Shown in pieces: positions 23,336 through 34,300 of a stretch of 64,000 nt of DNA. The stretch's first letter is position 1; every line of letters starts with the position of its first letter. Location: contig CM044311.1 in NCBI GenBank assembly GCA_024291935.2, positions 21,475,001 to 21,539,000 on the forward strand, given 5' to 3'. Source of the DNA: Okapia johnstoni. Lineage: Eukaryota; Chordata; Mammalia; Artiodactyla; Giraffidae. The position numbers and the translations under genes were made by a program. The notes beneath the pieces were generated by a model, which was not told the origin of the DNA, searched no databases, and saw only the letters and a list, made by a program, of their open reading frames with translations.

Positions 23336-24029
23336 ATGAATGTCTGGTAATAGTTAAATCACAATTAAATAATTTATCTACATTGGTTATACCTGGGCAG
23401 ATGTTATGAGTATATATTTTTGCATACTGTAAAGAAATAAAGTAGTTTTGAAAATGCTTATAATAGGCTAATTAGAGAAATCATGTCTGCTTATTTCTCT
23501 TTAGCACTTTAGAAGTTAAAATATAACTTCATCAGTAATATTAACTATTAAATGCATTTCTGAAGTGGAGCTTGAATGTTTGGATCAGAAAACAGCTATT
23601 CTAACTGCTCCTGCTATCTAATTCTGACCCACTGGATGAAATCCAAAGCTACGTGAGACGTATCATCACTTTAAGAAAATAAAACTTTCTTCAGCCGCTT
23701 AATTCTAAGAAACAGTTTAGTAATTGTTATGTCCACCTTAGGGTAATATCGTAATTCTGAACTTCAGGTTTTGAATTTTTCCTCTTAAACCGAAAAAAGT
23801 CTGCTCAAATAGACTGTTGAAAATGGATGTTATGGTTCATCTATAACTTTTAACCCCACCACAGTACACCTTTTCTAGCTCCAACGTTTGACTTCTTTAG
23901 TTGGAGAATGAGAGAGTAGGGAGTAAGAAGATAGGAAAAATCTATTTGAGAGTCTAGAGATACTGAAGTTAAAAAGAAAAAAAAAAAAGTACAAGATATC
24001 AGTCAAAAGTGGGCCTATGAGTTCTAGAC
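23336..24029. other. No recognised feature
   Basis: About 700 bases of AT-rich sequence with an A-rich run (about 23970-23988). No gene or named repeat seen. Confidence 0.45.
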
Positions 24030-24120
24030 CCAGTGGGGAAGCCAGTGTGTTTGGAGCAGAGTCAGTTTGAGTGAAATGATGAAGACAGGTAACCGGGATC
24101 AAATTGCAAGCAAGATGCAT
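24030..24120 (+). repeat. Ancient mammalian repeat fragment, family not named
   Basis: 'gccagtgtgtttggagcag' followed by 'tgagtgaaatgatgaag' resembles an old mammal-wide interspersed repeat whose later part ('gagaccagttaagtggct') seems to occur at 24604-24770. I cannot name the family. If correct, the two pieces are one old element opened by later insertions. Confidence 0.35.
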
Positions 24121-24132
24121 AAGAAAAAAGAG

Positions 24133-24246
24133 TGATGGGCTGCATCCTCCAGAGATTCTGATATTTAATTAGGGATAGGGCTTGGCATTTGAAAATGTTT
24201 TAAACCTCCAGTTAGCTTACTATATAGCCAAATATGAGTACCACTG
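24133..24246 (+). mobile_element. MER5A-like hAT DNA transposon fragment
   Basis: 'atcctccagagattctga', 'gcttggcatttgaaaatg' and the end 'atgagtaccactg' follow the order of MER5A, a short non-autonomous Charlie/hAT element. The 5' terminal third is missing. No transposase. Confidence 0.6.
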
Positions 24247-24372
24247 CTAAAGGATTCTGTCAGCTACTGTAACTCTGAGAAAACTAAAGATTACTCAAGT
24301 GATCTCATCTCAGTTGTGTTTTTAAAGTTTCCTTTCTACTACTGTTCTGATGAAAAGCAGTATGGGGCTCAA

Positions 24373-24584
24373 CGGCTTCCCTGGTGGCTTAGTGGTAAAG
24401 AATCTACCTGCAATGCAGGAGACCTGGGTTCGATCCCTGGGTCGGGATGATGCCCTGGAAAAGGGAATGGCAACCCACTTCAGTATTCTTGCCTGGAGAA
24501 TTCCATGAGAGAGGAGCCACCTGGCAGGCTACAGTCCATGGAGTCACAATGAGTTGGACATGACCGAGTGAGTAAGACTTCACT
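24373..24584 (+). mobile_element. Bov-tA SINE with well-preserved pol III boxes
   Basis: Sense copy with a clean tRNA-like head: A-box-like 'tggcttagtgg' near 24384 and a B-box matching the GGTTCGANNCC consensus at 24427-24437 (ggttcgatccc). The 3' part is intact to 'gttggacatgaccgag'. Of the SINEs here this keeps the internal promoter best. Confidence 0.95.
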
Positions 24585-24603
24585 TTAGTAGGGACTCAGG
24601 GAT

Positions 24604-24770
24604 AGAAAAGTGAGACCAGTTAAGTGGCTATGGCAAAATTCTACATGAGGATGAAGGTTGTATCAAGATGATATGGAGAAGTGGGGAGAAGTTGTTGAAT
24701 ATGTTCTAACTTTAGCTCTGACAGGATATGATGGCAAATTAAATATGAGATATGACTTTAAAATTTGAAG
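24604..24770 (+). repeat. Ancient mammalian repeat fragment, family not named
   Basis: 'gtgagaccagttaagtggc' through 'gacaggatatgatggc' looks like the continuation of the element begun at 24030. It is strongly diverged. Confidence 0.35.
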
Positions 24771-24895
24771 CCTGTTCAACCAGAAGAATGAGATTGTTCT
24801 TTGCTAAGATGTATATAAACTCAAAAGACAGGCATACAGAAAGTGATTTTAATATTTTTAAGTCAGACAGGGATGGAAAGGTATTTAGGTTTGGG

Positions 24896-25170
24896 TCTGC
24901 TGCTGCCACTAAGTCGCTTCAGTCGTATCTGACTGTGTGAGGCCTCATAGACGAAAGCCCACCAGGCTCCTGATCCCTGGGATTCTCCAGGCAAGAACAC
25001 TGGAATGGGTTGCCATTTCCTTCTACAATGCAGGAAAGTGAAAAGTGATAGTGATGTCGCTCAGTCGTGCCGGACTCGTAGCGACCCCATGGACTGCAGC
25101 CTACCAGGCTCCTCTGCCCATGGGCTTTGCCAGGCAAGAGTACTGGAGTGGGTTGCCGTTGCCTTCTCCG
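24896..25170 (-). mobile_element. Bov-A2 SINE, antisense, with 9-bp target-site duplication
   Basis: Two antisense Bov-A units joined near 25028-25050. The left end carries the (CTG)n complement of the CAG tail ('tgctgctgcc'). The direct repeat aggtttggg is at 24887-24895 and 25171-25179. Confidence 0.96.
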
Positions 25171-25984
25171 AGGTTTGGGGAAGTACCCATAAAAGCAGTC
25201 AGAAATGCAGCTGTACTTAAATTTTCCAGTGGTGGAGGTGGAGGCCAAGGCAGCCGTTTCACTGGGAACACCCAGATGTGTGGTTCCTTCTTGAATTTTG
25301 CTGGAGGAGCCAGAAAGTTTGAGGAATAGCAGCTTAAGTAGAATTCTCTCTGAATTATTGCTGAAGAAACCGCAGAGGCCATGGTAGCTGTAGCTAACTC
25401 AAGCCCATGGAGACAGTCTCTTACAAAACTCTCACACCTAGGCGTAGTACTTGAGAGAGGGGGAATAGAGCTTTGGATCACTTTGTGGAAATTGTTACTT
25501 TCTGAACAGAGCTATCAATAGATTCTGCTCCAGGCAGAATTTTTCTATCTACAGTGCTTGGATTTAGCCTTAAGAATGAGCTGAAACTTTTTGTGTACTC
25601 CTCCCCCATCCAGTCTTTAAAAAATGCAAGTGACTCTCTCTCCCTTGTCTCCTTAAAGACTGATGCAGTTTTTCCAGATTTTTGAGATGAGCATAAAACC
25701 TTTCATCAATAGCTACCATTAATAGAGAGCGCAGGGCATACAAGGTCCACTCTAATTGAAAAGTTTGCATCTGCTATCCATGAGGACCCTTTCACAATTC
25801 TGTGGTTAAGAGTAATAGAAGACTCACTTTCATTCACCTTCTTGCAGGGGAAATGTGGTGGTGTCATGGTGAATTTGGAAGCTTGCAGGAGTTGACACAC
25901 ACTGACTTGGGAGCTCTGCCAAAATGAAAATTGCAGAAGATTTATTTTAATATATTGTTACATGAACATAGTTCTTTTATTTTA
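25171..25984. other. Unexplained, less AT-rich block with minus-strand open frames
   Basis: No repeat recognised. On the minus strand a frame runs from 25481 to 25101. Inside it an ATG at 25380-25382 lies in good initiation context (A at -3, G at +4) and is followed by about 70 open codons before the frame enters the Bov-A2. The peptide contains a proline run (WPPPPP). Further minus frames lie at 25570-25770 and 25706-25900. I do not recognise the protein. It may be a decayed retrocopy or chance; no splice sites or poly(A) were identified. Confidence 0.25.
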
Positions 25985-26145
25985 CTTATGTCACTTGACC
26001 TTCATAATGTCTTATGAGTCAAGTATGACAGATATTTATTATTCTCATTTAATAGAGATGAAAATTGGAGTCAGAAGTTCAATGACTTGCTTCAGGTAAT
26101 ATACCAGAAAATGAAGAAATTGTGTTTAAACTCAGATTTTTTTAT
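25985..26145 (+). mobile_element. MIR SINE
   Basis: Core MIR sequence is legible: 'cttgaccttcataatgtc', 'tattattctcatttaatag', 'gatgaaaattggagtcag' and 'caatgacttgcttcagg'. These correspond to the conserved MIR core and 3' part. Ancient mammal-wide and strongly diverged. Confidence 0.75.
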
Positions 26146-27259
26146 TTCAGAAAATATTCTCTAATAACACAGGGATGCTGTTTCCTACTTTTTTCCCTCA
26201 AAAGTAAATCACATAACCATTTCTTTTAAACGAATAATAATCTGGTGTTCTTAGTACCATTATATATTTTCTTTACTGCAGTGCTATTCAAACATATACA
26301 TGCCTCCTAGGTGATGTAAAATTTTAAAGCTTATGTCTCTCAGGTGTTTATAAAACAATAAAAGTATAAAATAGAACTCAAACTTAATGGTATTTTCCAT
26401 CTTGGAATGAGAGAGCAACTTTAATTTTCTGCAATAAACATTAATAAAACCTGGATAAAAGATTAAGATACTTTAAAAACAGTAGTAACATATCATAAAC
26501 TAGAAGTTTACATTCAAACACACTAGTTAAAATTCACACATGGCTTTTAGTCACAGGATACCATGAAGAATGAGATATATAGGATCAAAGTCAGTCTTAC
26601 TTGAGAAGTCAAACTGTAAATTTTGAGGCAAAAGGAGGAATGAGAAAATTAAAACTGAAATTCCGTGAAAGGGGGGGGTTCATAGAAGGCAAGCTTCATA
26701 AACCCTCTTCAAATTACTGATATGACCCCACAATGTGTATCTTCGAAGGAGAGTCTAAGGTCCCAGCTAATGACAACAACTGGGAAGATTAAGGAACAGA
26801 AAAGTTTCTGCTGTTGCACCTCCCTTTAGGAAAAAGTTTGACAAATACTTGAATTAACCCAAAATGAATTGTCCACTAGAATAAATCACATTATTTGAAA
26901 GAAGATAGGTATCAGTCTTCAGTGTATTATGTATATCTAGTACATGAGCAACAGTTATTAGGCATATAAAATATATGGAAATGTGACCCATTGGCAAGAA
27001 TAAAAACATTGAAAGCAACCACAGGATGACCAAGAGGTTGGATGTAGGAGGCAAATTTCAGGCAATTATTTTTAATATATTCAAGAACTCAAAATGTTTC
27101 TTACATTCAGAATCGTGTGAGGGAAAATATTTGTACCAGCTGAATATAATTTTGGTCTAGAAACACAAAACAGAAGCTATCATTTCAGGAGTAAAAATTG
27201 GAAGATCAAGAGATTCTATAAACATTAAAACATTTATTTAAAGTATTATAAAAGTTTAG
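26146..27259. other. No recognised feature
   Basis: About 1.1 kb. Contains a G8 run at 26671-26678. A 66-codon minus frame (26854-27054) looks like chance. Confidence 0.45.
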
Positions 27260-27960
27260 ACTGATAAACTGAACAATTCAGAGGAAAGACAAATCTCTAA
27301 TATAACAAAGCCCAACATTATACAATCTTAAACATATTAATGAGACAGCAGCCTTCATTAAAAACCTTCCTGTGCAGATACTTCCAGTCCTATGTGGCTT
27401 CACTGACATATTTTACCTCTATAAGAAGATTGTCATGCCTTTGTAAAGACAGTCAACTCTGAAGAAATAGTTGCTAGCACACACAAATAAGATTAATCAA
27501 AAAGCCATACAGACTACAGGGGGATAAATAAAGCTATCATTATTTAGGTAACATGATTTATGAGGGAAATTCTTCAGAAATCTACAAAAGAACTAGCAAG
27601 TTTAATAAGTTTACACCTGGGCTTCCCAGGTAGGACTAGTGGTAAAGAACTCTCTTGCCAATGCAGGAGACATAAGACATCTGAGCTCAATACCTGGGTC
27701 AGGAAGATCCCCTGGAGAGGGCATGGCAACCCACACCAGTATTCTTGCCTGGAGAATCCCATGGACAGGGGAGCCTGATGGGCTACAGTCCATAGGGCCA
27801 CAAAGAGTCAAACATGCCTGAAACAACTTAGCACACAGTAGAAATAGACTTATTAATAGATATAAGTCTCTTCAATGAAAAATAGAAAATGTTGCTGGGA
27901 AAAATTAAAGAAAATAGAAGGTCATACATTGCTTTTGGGTTAGATGATGTGATATTAAAT
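27260..27960 (+). mobile_element. Old L1 ORF2 relic, sense, split by a SINE
   Basis: Fragments in L1 order: 'tatgtggcttcactgac' near 27391, 'aaatctacaaaagaactagc' near 27577 and, after the SINE, 'gctgggaaaaattaaagaaa' near 27893. These match the region after the RT catalytic core. Very decayed; limits approximate. Confidence 0.5.
27618..27838 (+). mobile_element. Bov-tA SINE inside old L1
   Basis: Sense copy from 'gggcttcccaggtaggact' to 'gagtcaaacatgcctgaaac' with a short CA-rich tail. Full length. Confidence 0.95.
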
Positions 27961-28159
27961 TTTAATTATTTCAAAATTGCTGTTAGGTTAAAGTTACTTC
28001 TCCCCCATTTCTGTAGACTTTTAAATAAAAATTGACAATGTTTTCCTAAATTTGTCAAAACTTACATGCCTCTCTGCTTAATTTGGGTATCATATTGACC
28101 TGTTTTCCAGTTTACTAATTCTTCTGTAGAATCTGAGACATAACTCAGCTCTAAAATTC

Positions 28160-28690
28160 TTCAGTTCAGTTCAGTTCAGTCGCTCAGTCGTGTCCGACTC
28201 TTTGCAACCCCATGAATTGCAGCACGCCAGGCCTCTCTGTCCATCACTAACTCCCGGAGTCTACCCAAACCCATGTCCATCGAGTCAGTGATGCCATCCA
28301 ACCATCTCATCCTCTGTCATCCCCTTCTCCTCCTGCCCCCAATCCTACCCAGCATTAGGGTCTTTTCCAATGAGTCAACCCTTCGCGTGAGGTGACCAAA
28401 GTATTGGAGTTTCAGCTTCAACATCAGTCTTTCCAATGAACACCCAGGATTGATCTCTTTAAGGATGGATTGTTTGGATCTCCTTGCAGTCCAAGGGACT
28501 CTCAAGAGTCTTCTCCAACACCACAGTTCAAAAGCGTCAATTCTGTGACGCTCAGCTTTCTTCACCGTCCAACTCTCACATCCATACATAACCACTGGAA
28601 AAACCATAACCTTGACTAGACGGACTTTTGTTGGCAAAGTAATGTCTCTGCTTTTAAATATGCTATCTAGGTTGGCCATAACCTTCCTTT
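28160..28690 (-). mobile_element. BovB LINE 3' fragment, antisense
   Basis: Starts with the TTCAG-repeat terminus and extends about 530 bases to 'gttggccataaccttcctt'. It encodes only the conserved C-terminal region, open over 28317-28694 on the minus strand (125 codons). No RT catalytic box, so it is a dead 5'-truncated copy. Confidence 0.96.
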
Positions 28691-28769
28691 TCAACTAATT
28701 TATTTTCAGTTTTAGCATTTCCATGTTCCTCATTTTGTTGTATCATGAAAAACGATATTTCCTCTATTT

Positions 28770-28982
28770 CAAGATTTCTCAATTTCAGGACTAACAGTAT
28801 TTGGGGATGAGTTATTCTTTGTTGTGGGAGAGTTCTCCCCTGCAATGAAACATATTTAGTAGAATTTGTAACCCCTGTTCAATGGATAACATAGAGGTCT
28901 CCTCTTAATTATAGTAACACACATTTACAGAAACTATCAAATATTCCCAAGGGGAAAAACCATCCCTCTTTGAGAACCACTG
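28770..28982 (+). mobile_element. MER20 (hAT-Charlie) with degenerate 8-bp duplication
   Basis: Both ends are present: 'caagatttctcaatttcagg' at left and 'ctttgagaaccactg' at right. Inside are 'attctttgttgtggg' and 'caaggggaaaaacc' in MER20 order. Flanks ctctattt (28762-28769) and ctttatta (28983-28990) agree at 6 of 8 positions, as expected for an old hAT 8-bp target duplication. Non-autonomous, about 213 bases. Confidence 0.85.
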
Positions 28983-29171
28983 CTTTATTACATTTAATGT
29001 ATCAATTGCAATTTTTAATTTGTCTTTTACAGTTGAAGTTTTTAAAGTTGTGTGTGTATGTGCGCACTTATTCTAGTAGTTGGATCACTTGTTTTTAAAA
29101 GTCATTTTCTTGGTTTTTGGCCATAAATATTTGTCTTGAATTCAGTTTACTCGGAATATTTATTAAATGAA

Positions 29172-29194
29172 GTGTGTGTGTGTGTGTGTGTGTG
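29172..29194 (+). repeat. (GT)n microsatellite
   Basis: Uninterrupted GT run at the 3'-tail side of the adjacent antisense SINE, a common site for microsatellite growth. Confidence 0.95.
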
Positions 29195-29398
29195 CATGCT
29201 CAGTCGCTTCCATCATGTCTGCTTCTTTGCGACACCATGAACTGTAGCCCGCCAAGCTCCTCTGTCCTTGGAATTCTCCAGGCAAGAATACTGCAGTGGG
29301 TTGCCATGCCCTCCTCCAGGGGATCCCACCCAGGTATCAAACTCACGTGTCCTGCATTGCAAGTGGATTCCTTACCCACTGAGCCACCTGAGAAGTCC
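29193..29398 (-). mobile_element. Bov-tA SINE, antisense
   Basis: Complete antisense copy: 'catgctcagtcgcttcc' at the 3' end, 'ccaggcaagaatactgcag' in the middle and 'actgagccacctgag' at the head. The 75-codon plus-strand frame over it is a translation of SINE sequence. Confidence 0.95.
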
Positions 29399-30089
29399 TA
29401 AACAAACATACTATTGTTTATTTTATTAAAAATATATATATAAATTTGGATAAATGTTAATGTTCCTCCTAGAGGCTTCAATCTTCTCTTTCTTCATAGT
29501 AACATCTAGCCCCAACTGTTTCTTGAAATCCCTTTATAGTTTTAAATATTAAAAAAAAATAATTTTCTCTTTAATCTCAGGAAGAATGATGTTCTGCTGC
29601 ATACTATTTCATTGTACATAGGATCAGCATAGCCTTTTGTTACTGGTTTGTATTTAATTTTAGATAAATCTCTGAGGTATATAACTCCTTGCCCATAAAT
29701 AAACTCTTCAGCTATATCCAATACTGTATTTATAGCATCCATTCTTTCCACAACACCTATTCATCTTTTTGCAAGTAATTTGAATGTTATTTCCAAATCT
29801 AGTTTTTCCCTTAGATGATTTTATTTCTGCTTTTCAAGTATTTTATATACCTTTACCTCAATTAGAATCATATTTTAACAAGAAGTGTTTAGCTTATTTA
29901 TAATTCAGTGCTCTTGGGTTGATACACTAAACCTTAGTATCTTTTGTTGGGATTTTCCTTTGGGATTGTTACCTTTTTTCTCTCCCCTCCCCCCACACAC
30001 AACAGAATGAATTTTACTCTGCCGCAGGTGGTAGAGGAATGGGAATCGCTGGGCAGATGAAAACTTACAAGCCAGTCACAGCAAGTGGT
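29399..30089. other. Unexplained block with a protein-like minus-strand frame
   Basis: Minus frame 29751-29542 gives about 60 residues with an unusually mixed, protein-like composition (contains AEEFIYGQGVIYLRDLSKIK). The first codon is GTG; upstream it stays open only to a stop at 29761-29763. I see no donor GT or good acceptor on the minus strand, so an exon is unlikely. On the plus strand a strong-looking acceptor (ttctctttaatctcag) ends at 29580, but the frame after it closes quickly. The protein is not recognised. Confidence 0.25.
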
Positions 30090-30112
30090 AAAAAAAAAAA
30101 AAAAAAAAAAAA
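30090..30112 (+). repeat. A23 homopolymer, possible retroposition tail
   Basis: A perfect 23-base A run that ends abruptly at 'gacatcc'. It follows a block of about 90 non-AT-rich bases (about 30001-30089) and could be the tail of a short retroposed RNA. Confidence 0.8.
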
Positions 30113-31334
30113 GACATCCACCTTTAACCCCTCAGGCCACAGAGGGTTTGGATAATCTAATTTCAGGGGTTGGATAATCTTCTTAACAGCAGTTTTGTTA
30201 AACCTTCCAGTAGAGAGAACTAAGTGCCTGTGGTATTCTTTTTAAATCAGGAATATTTTAGGGCATAAACTTTCAGAGATATCTTTATAGTTAATGCTGT
30301 GCATTGTCTTTTCCAACCCTTACCTAAGCAAATCTTACTGACTGTCGTTTTTCTGGGTTTACCTCTGAAACTAGAGGGTACGAAGTAGAATTCCTCAAAC
30401 CAGAAGTTAGGCACATATTCCTGAAATAATTCAATATTATTGATGATAATGTACAATGTGTGTCAGAGGATATATATTTTTATGTGATAGAATGATACTT
30501 CAAATGTACATTATGTTGAATAATCAGTTTTTATTCACCTTCAATAGTTTTGACTTTATCTTGGTGTTAATATTTTTGGTACATTTGAGGCGATAATTTT
30601 TGTAATTTTCCATACTGAGATAGAAATTAGCTAGTGAGGTGTTTGTTGCCCTCTTTAGACTTTTAGAACATTTCAAATTATCACAAGTTGCATAGACCTA
30701 TTAGAACTGCAATGGTCACTTTCCTGATAGACCTCATAAATTTGAAAAATCATTTTGCTTAAAGATTTTATTGCTAACTACTTGTTTCTTTTCAAGCATT
30801 AAAGTTAGCCAGTTACCATGCCAGGTTTGTTGTTGTTGTTAAAGGATATCGATCACCAATATTTCATAGTTAATTCATAAAGAACTGTGTTTATCTAGGC
30901 ATCTTTAGTAATGAGAGTTCTGTTATTACTTTGGATATTGCCTTCAAGTTCACTTATGTATTCCCTCAATTAATATTTGAGTATTTACTACATATCTGTG
31001 ACTTGGATAAACAAAATAGATCAAACTTTGAATTAGTTTTATATTATTTTGAATTACTAATGAAGTAATATAGTGATAAGTGAAATAGAGATTAAAATCA
31101 AGGAGAAGGTCAAACCTTTCTGGGCATCATAGGTGGTGGGATTTGTTTTCCCACTTGTTGATATAATTTAACAGTATATCAGCAGACATCCATGGGAAAA
31201 CAAAATGAAAGAAAAGATCTGTATTAATAGGAAATAAAACTGAGATATACACAAATACTTTCACTTTATACCTTACTAAAGCATAAAGGAATCAAAAGCT
31301 TTCACACTTTTAATTATTTGAGTAACTCATTTTT
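30113..31334. other. No recognised feature
   Basis: About 1.2 kb of AT-rich sequence. An 11-base direct repeat ttggataatct near 30147 and 30170 and a short GTT run near 30828 are the only local structures. Confidence 0.45.
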
Positions 31335-31790
31335 AGGAAAAACACTATCAATTTGTTAAAAATGTGAACATACTTAAGGTATACAGCATGGTATTTTGAT
31401 ATATAGATGTCATGAGATGATTACTGCAGTTAATCTAGTGAATGTATTCATCTCTTCACATTGTTTGTATGTGCAGTGAAAGCACCTGAAATCTAACCTC
31501 TCAGAAAATTTCCCAGTCTACAGTAGAGCATTATTAGTTGTAGTCAGCATGTTGTACATTAGATCTCTAAATTTATTCCTCTGTCTGACATAACTGCAAT
31601 TCTGTACCCTATGACCCACCTCTGTCCATCTCCCCTAACTCCTGCTTTATGTCCTTGACTTTTGTTAAAGCACACATATAAATGAGATTATGCAACATTT
31701 TTCTTTATTTGTCTTATTTCATTCATGAACTCCAGGTTTATTCATGTAGTCACAAATGGCAGGATCTTTTGAAGCTGAATAATAATAAAT
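31335..31790 (-). mobile_element. L1 3' UTR (older mammalian subfamily), antisense
   Basis: Phrases in order: 'ggtattttgatatatag' near 31391, 'gttgtacattagatctct' near 31551, 'tgtaccctatgacccacc' near 31603, 'aatgagattatgcaac' near 31681 and 'gtcacaaatggcaggatc' near 31750. This is the antisense 3' UTR of an older L1M/L1P-type element, different from the ruminant 3' UTR at 33083 and 63485. Confidence 0.8.
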
Positions 31791-32361
31791 TGAAATAGAC
31801 TTAAAAGTATAATAAATGAAGATTTTATATACTGTATGAAAGTTGATACTTAATTTGAGACAAAGGATATAAAGGAATTTTGGGGTTATTAAATTGCACT
31901 AGAGTTAGTTGAGTTGCAAGTTTTTCACATTGGTATTATATAGCCATATACTTATCATGACATGACACAGCTTCACAATTCATTTTCTGTTTATAGATAA
32001 GTGTATTGGCTTAAAATAATCTTAGTTTGCATGGAAATATCTGCCATTTAAAAACTAAGATAGGCAGAAATAATCATCTGATTTTCTTAAAATATTTCTT
32101 AACCAAACATTTTGTAAATATTTACTTGTAGTTCTCCTAAAAAAGGCATTTCACTAATTCATTTCATATATTTGAATAGAATCATAGACACAGACACACA
32201 CAACACATGACACATTTAAGAGGCTGTAAATCCAAACTGGTTATCTTTAATAATTCATGTTACCATCAAATTTATTTGACATAATAATCTGTCTTCTCTG
32301 AAAATGTCTAATATTAAGGCTTGCTGACATAATGTGGATATGAAACTATTTTGACTAGACT
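31791..32361. other. No recognised feature
   Basis: About 570 bases of AT-rich DNA; a short ACA-rich run near 32195-32205. Confidence 0.45.
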
Positions 32362-32546
32362 TTGTTATTGTTTTTGTCCAGCCACTCAGTCATGACTGGC
32401 TCTTTGTGACCTCATGGACTGCAGCACACAAGACTTCCCTGTCCTTCGCTATCTCAAGGAGTTTGCTCAAACTCATGCCCCTTGAGCCCATGATGCCATC
32501 CAACCAGCTCATCCTCTGCCATGCCTTTCTTCTCCTGCTCTTGATT
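32362..32546 (-). mobile_element. BovB LINE 3'-terminal fragment, antisense
   Basis: A 185-base piece with 'cactcagtcatgactggc', 'ctcatggactgcagc' and 'gatgatgccatccaacc'. It has the GTT/CAA-type 3' terminus (ttgttattgttt) in place of TTCAG repeats, and is more diverged than the TTCAG copies. Confidence 0.88.
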
Positions 32547-33082
32547 GAACTTAATCTGCTTCTTTAACTTTCAAAATATTATTAATAAAGTCTATTTTTA
32601 GACTAAAAATTTTAAGAGCATTGTTTATTTACATAATGTCTTCTCAGTTACAATACATTACAGATGTTTTAAGGATCTGAGTCTGGAATGTGGCCAGACA
32701 AAGTGTGATGGCAGACTGATATTTTGTGAGTTTAGGGAAAATATATTATAACTGAATTTTTTAATATAAGAATATTGAAGAATTTGTTGTGGCTGTTGAA
32801 GAAATTGTCAGTGACTTAATCAAGTGTATTTAGCTAATTGCTGCCAAAGGCTGGCAATTCTTTTGATGATAATTGAATAACTTATATAAAGTTTCCTGAG
32901 AAGAGAAAATAGGTAGTATTCAATATTACAAATCTGGGGAAAAATAAAATAGAAATAAGCATAAACTAATTGCATCATAAAATGTAACTGTCCTTCAATT
33001 ATCTTCCCATTTTTATTTTAGTAGGACAACATTTTGACCTAGAATTCTTTTTTTCATGATCAAACTGTTTCTGTGTGGGTTT
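32547..33082. other. No recognised feature
   Basis: About 540 bases, AT-rich, with no gene or named repeat. Confidence 0.45.
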
Positions 33083-33539
33083 CTGAGGTATAATTTATAA
33101 TGTTATTTTCAAGTATGCAGCAAAGTGATTCAGTTATACATCATATATATGTATATATTTTTCAGATTCTTTCCCTATTTAAATTATTACAAAATATTGA
33201 CTAGAATTTCCTGTGCTATACAGTAGATCTTTGTTTTTGCCTATTTTATATATAGTAGTATGTACATGTTAATATCAAACTCTTGATTTATCTCTTTTCC
33301 TGCTCCCTGCTAGCCCCTTTGCTCACCAAACATAGGTTGGTTTTTAATGTGACGAGTCTATTTCTGTTTTGTAAATTCATTTGTAGCCATTTTTTTTTTG
33401 AATTTTGCATGTAAATGATATCATATAAGTTTTGGCTTTCTCTGTCTGACTTACTTAGAAAGAGAATCACTAGGTTCATTCATGTTGCTGCACATAGCAT
33501 TGTTTCATTATTTTTTATGGCTGAGTAATATTCCATGGG
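33083..33539 (-). mobile_element. L1 3' UTR, antisense
   Basis: 'gcagcaaagtgattcag' near 33117, 'cctgtgctatacagtagatc' near 33210, 'tctttctctgtctgac' region near 33435-33450, and 'gctgagtaatattccatgg' near 33520, in the order of a cetartiodactyl L1 3' UTR read backwards. The 122-codon plus frame 33482-33850 starts in this UTR and is not a gene. Confidence 0.9.
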
Positions 33540-34300
33540 GTGAGCCTGTCTGTGTGACTGTGTGGGGCTGTGTGTGTACCTGCCTCATTTTGGACTCCTC
33601 TAATATCAAATGTAATCCACCAGGTCATTATTTACTGAATGTTCATCTGATTGGTCTTTGTACCAAAAGACTTGACATTTGGTGTGCTTGTTCCTCTATC
33701 TCTTCATCCTTGAACCACAATAGCTATACAGGGTTCATAAACATGGACATCCTTTACATACTTTGCTCACCTATGAAACACAACTTATTCTGTAGATTGT
33801 ATTTTATTTTTGACAGTTTCATGTGTGACCAAAGATTTTCAATGACTTAAGAAAAAGTGACTATTAACATATTTATGGATATTTATTATTATTAAAGATA
33901 GGTGAGAATTTTCATCTTTCTAAACCCTCATGGAAAGAAAATTATCTTGTATGCATTTGTAGGGTTTTTTTGGTAGTATTTAACTTTCTGTGATATTTTT
34001 GTATGCTACAAGTATTAATTATAACTGTTTTCTATAAAGGATAATATTTTCACTGCCAGGTTCTGCATATTAAATCTTCAACTCAATGACAAATGCCACT
34101 TTTATATTGTGCAGAACTGTTATATCACCACCATTTTATTTCTTTACTGTCCCCTTTACTGACCTGTTCATCTGTATATTTCTCTTTTGTGTTTATGCCA
34201 CAGTGTTTGCAGTTGCTTTAAAACTGAAAAAAGATAACTAGATAACACAAAGGAGAGTAGTATTTGATTCTCTTTTAGCAAATTATCTTGGGGTATTACA
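33540..34300. other. No recognised feature
   Basis: About 760 bases between an L1 3' UTR and a BovB. TG-rich at the left edge; otherwise nothing recognised. Confidence 0.45.

Noticed and set aside
29564..29645. Plus-strand exon after the strong acceptor-like ttctctttaatctcag
   Set aside because: All three frames after the AG close within a short distance or lack a convincing donor; no peptide of note.
33482..33850. 122-codon plus-strand open frame
   Set aside because: Begins inside an antisense L1 3' UTR and runs into unrelated sequence; no domain and no splice or start support.
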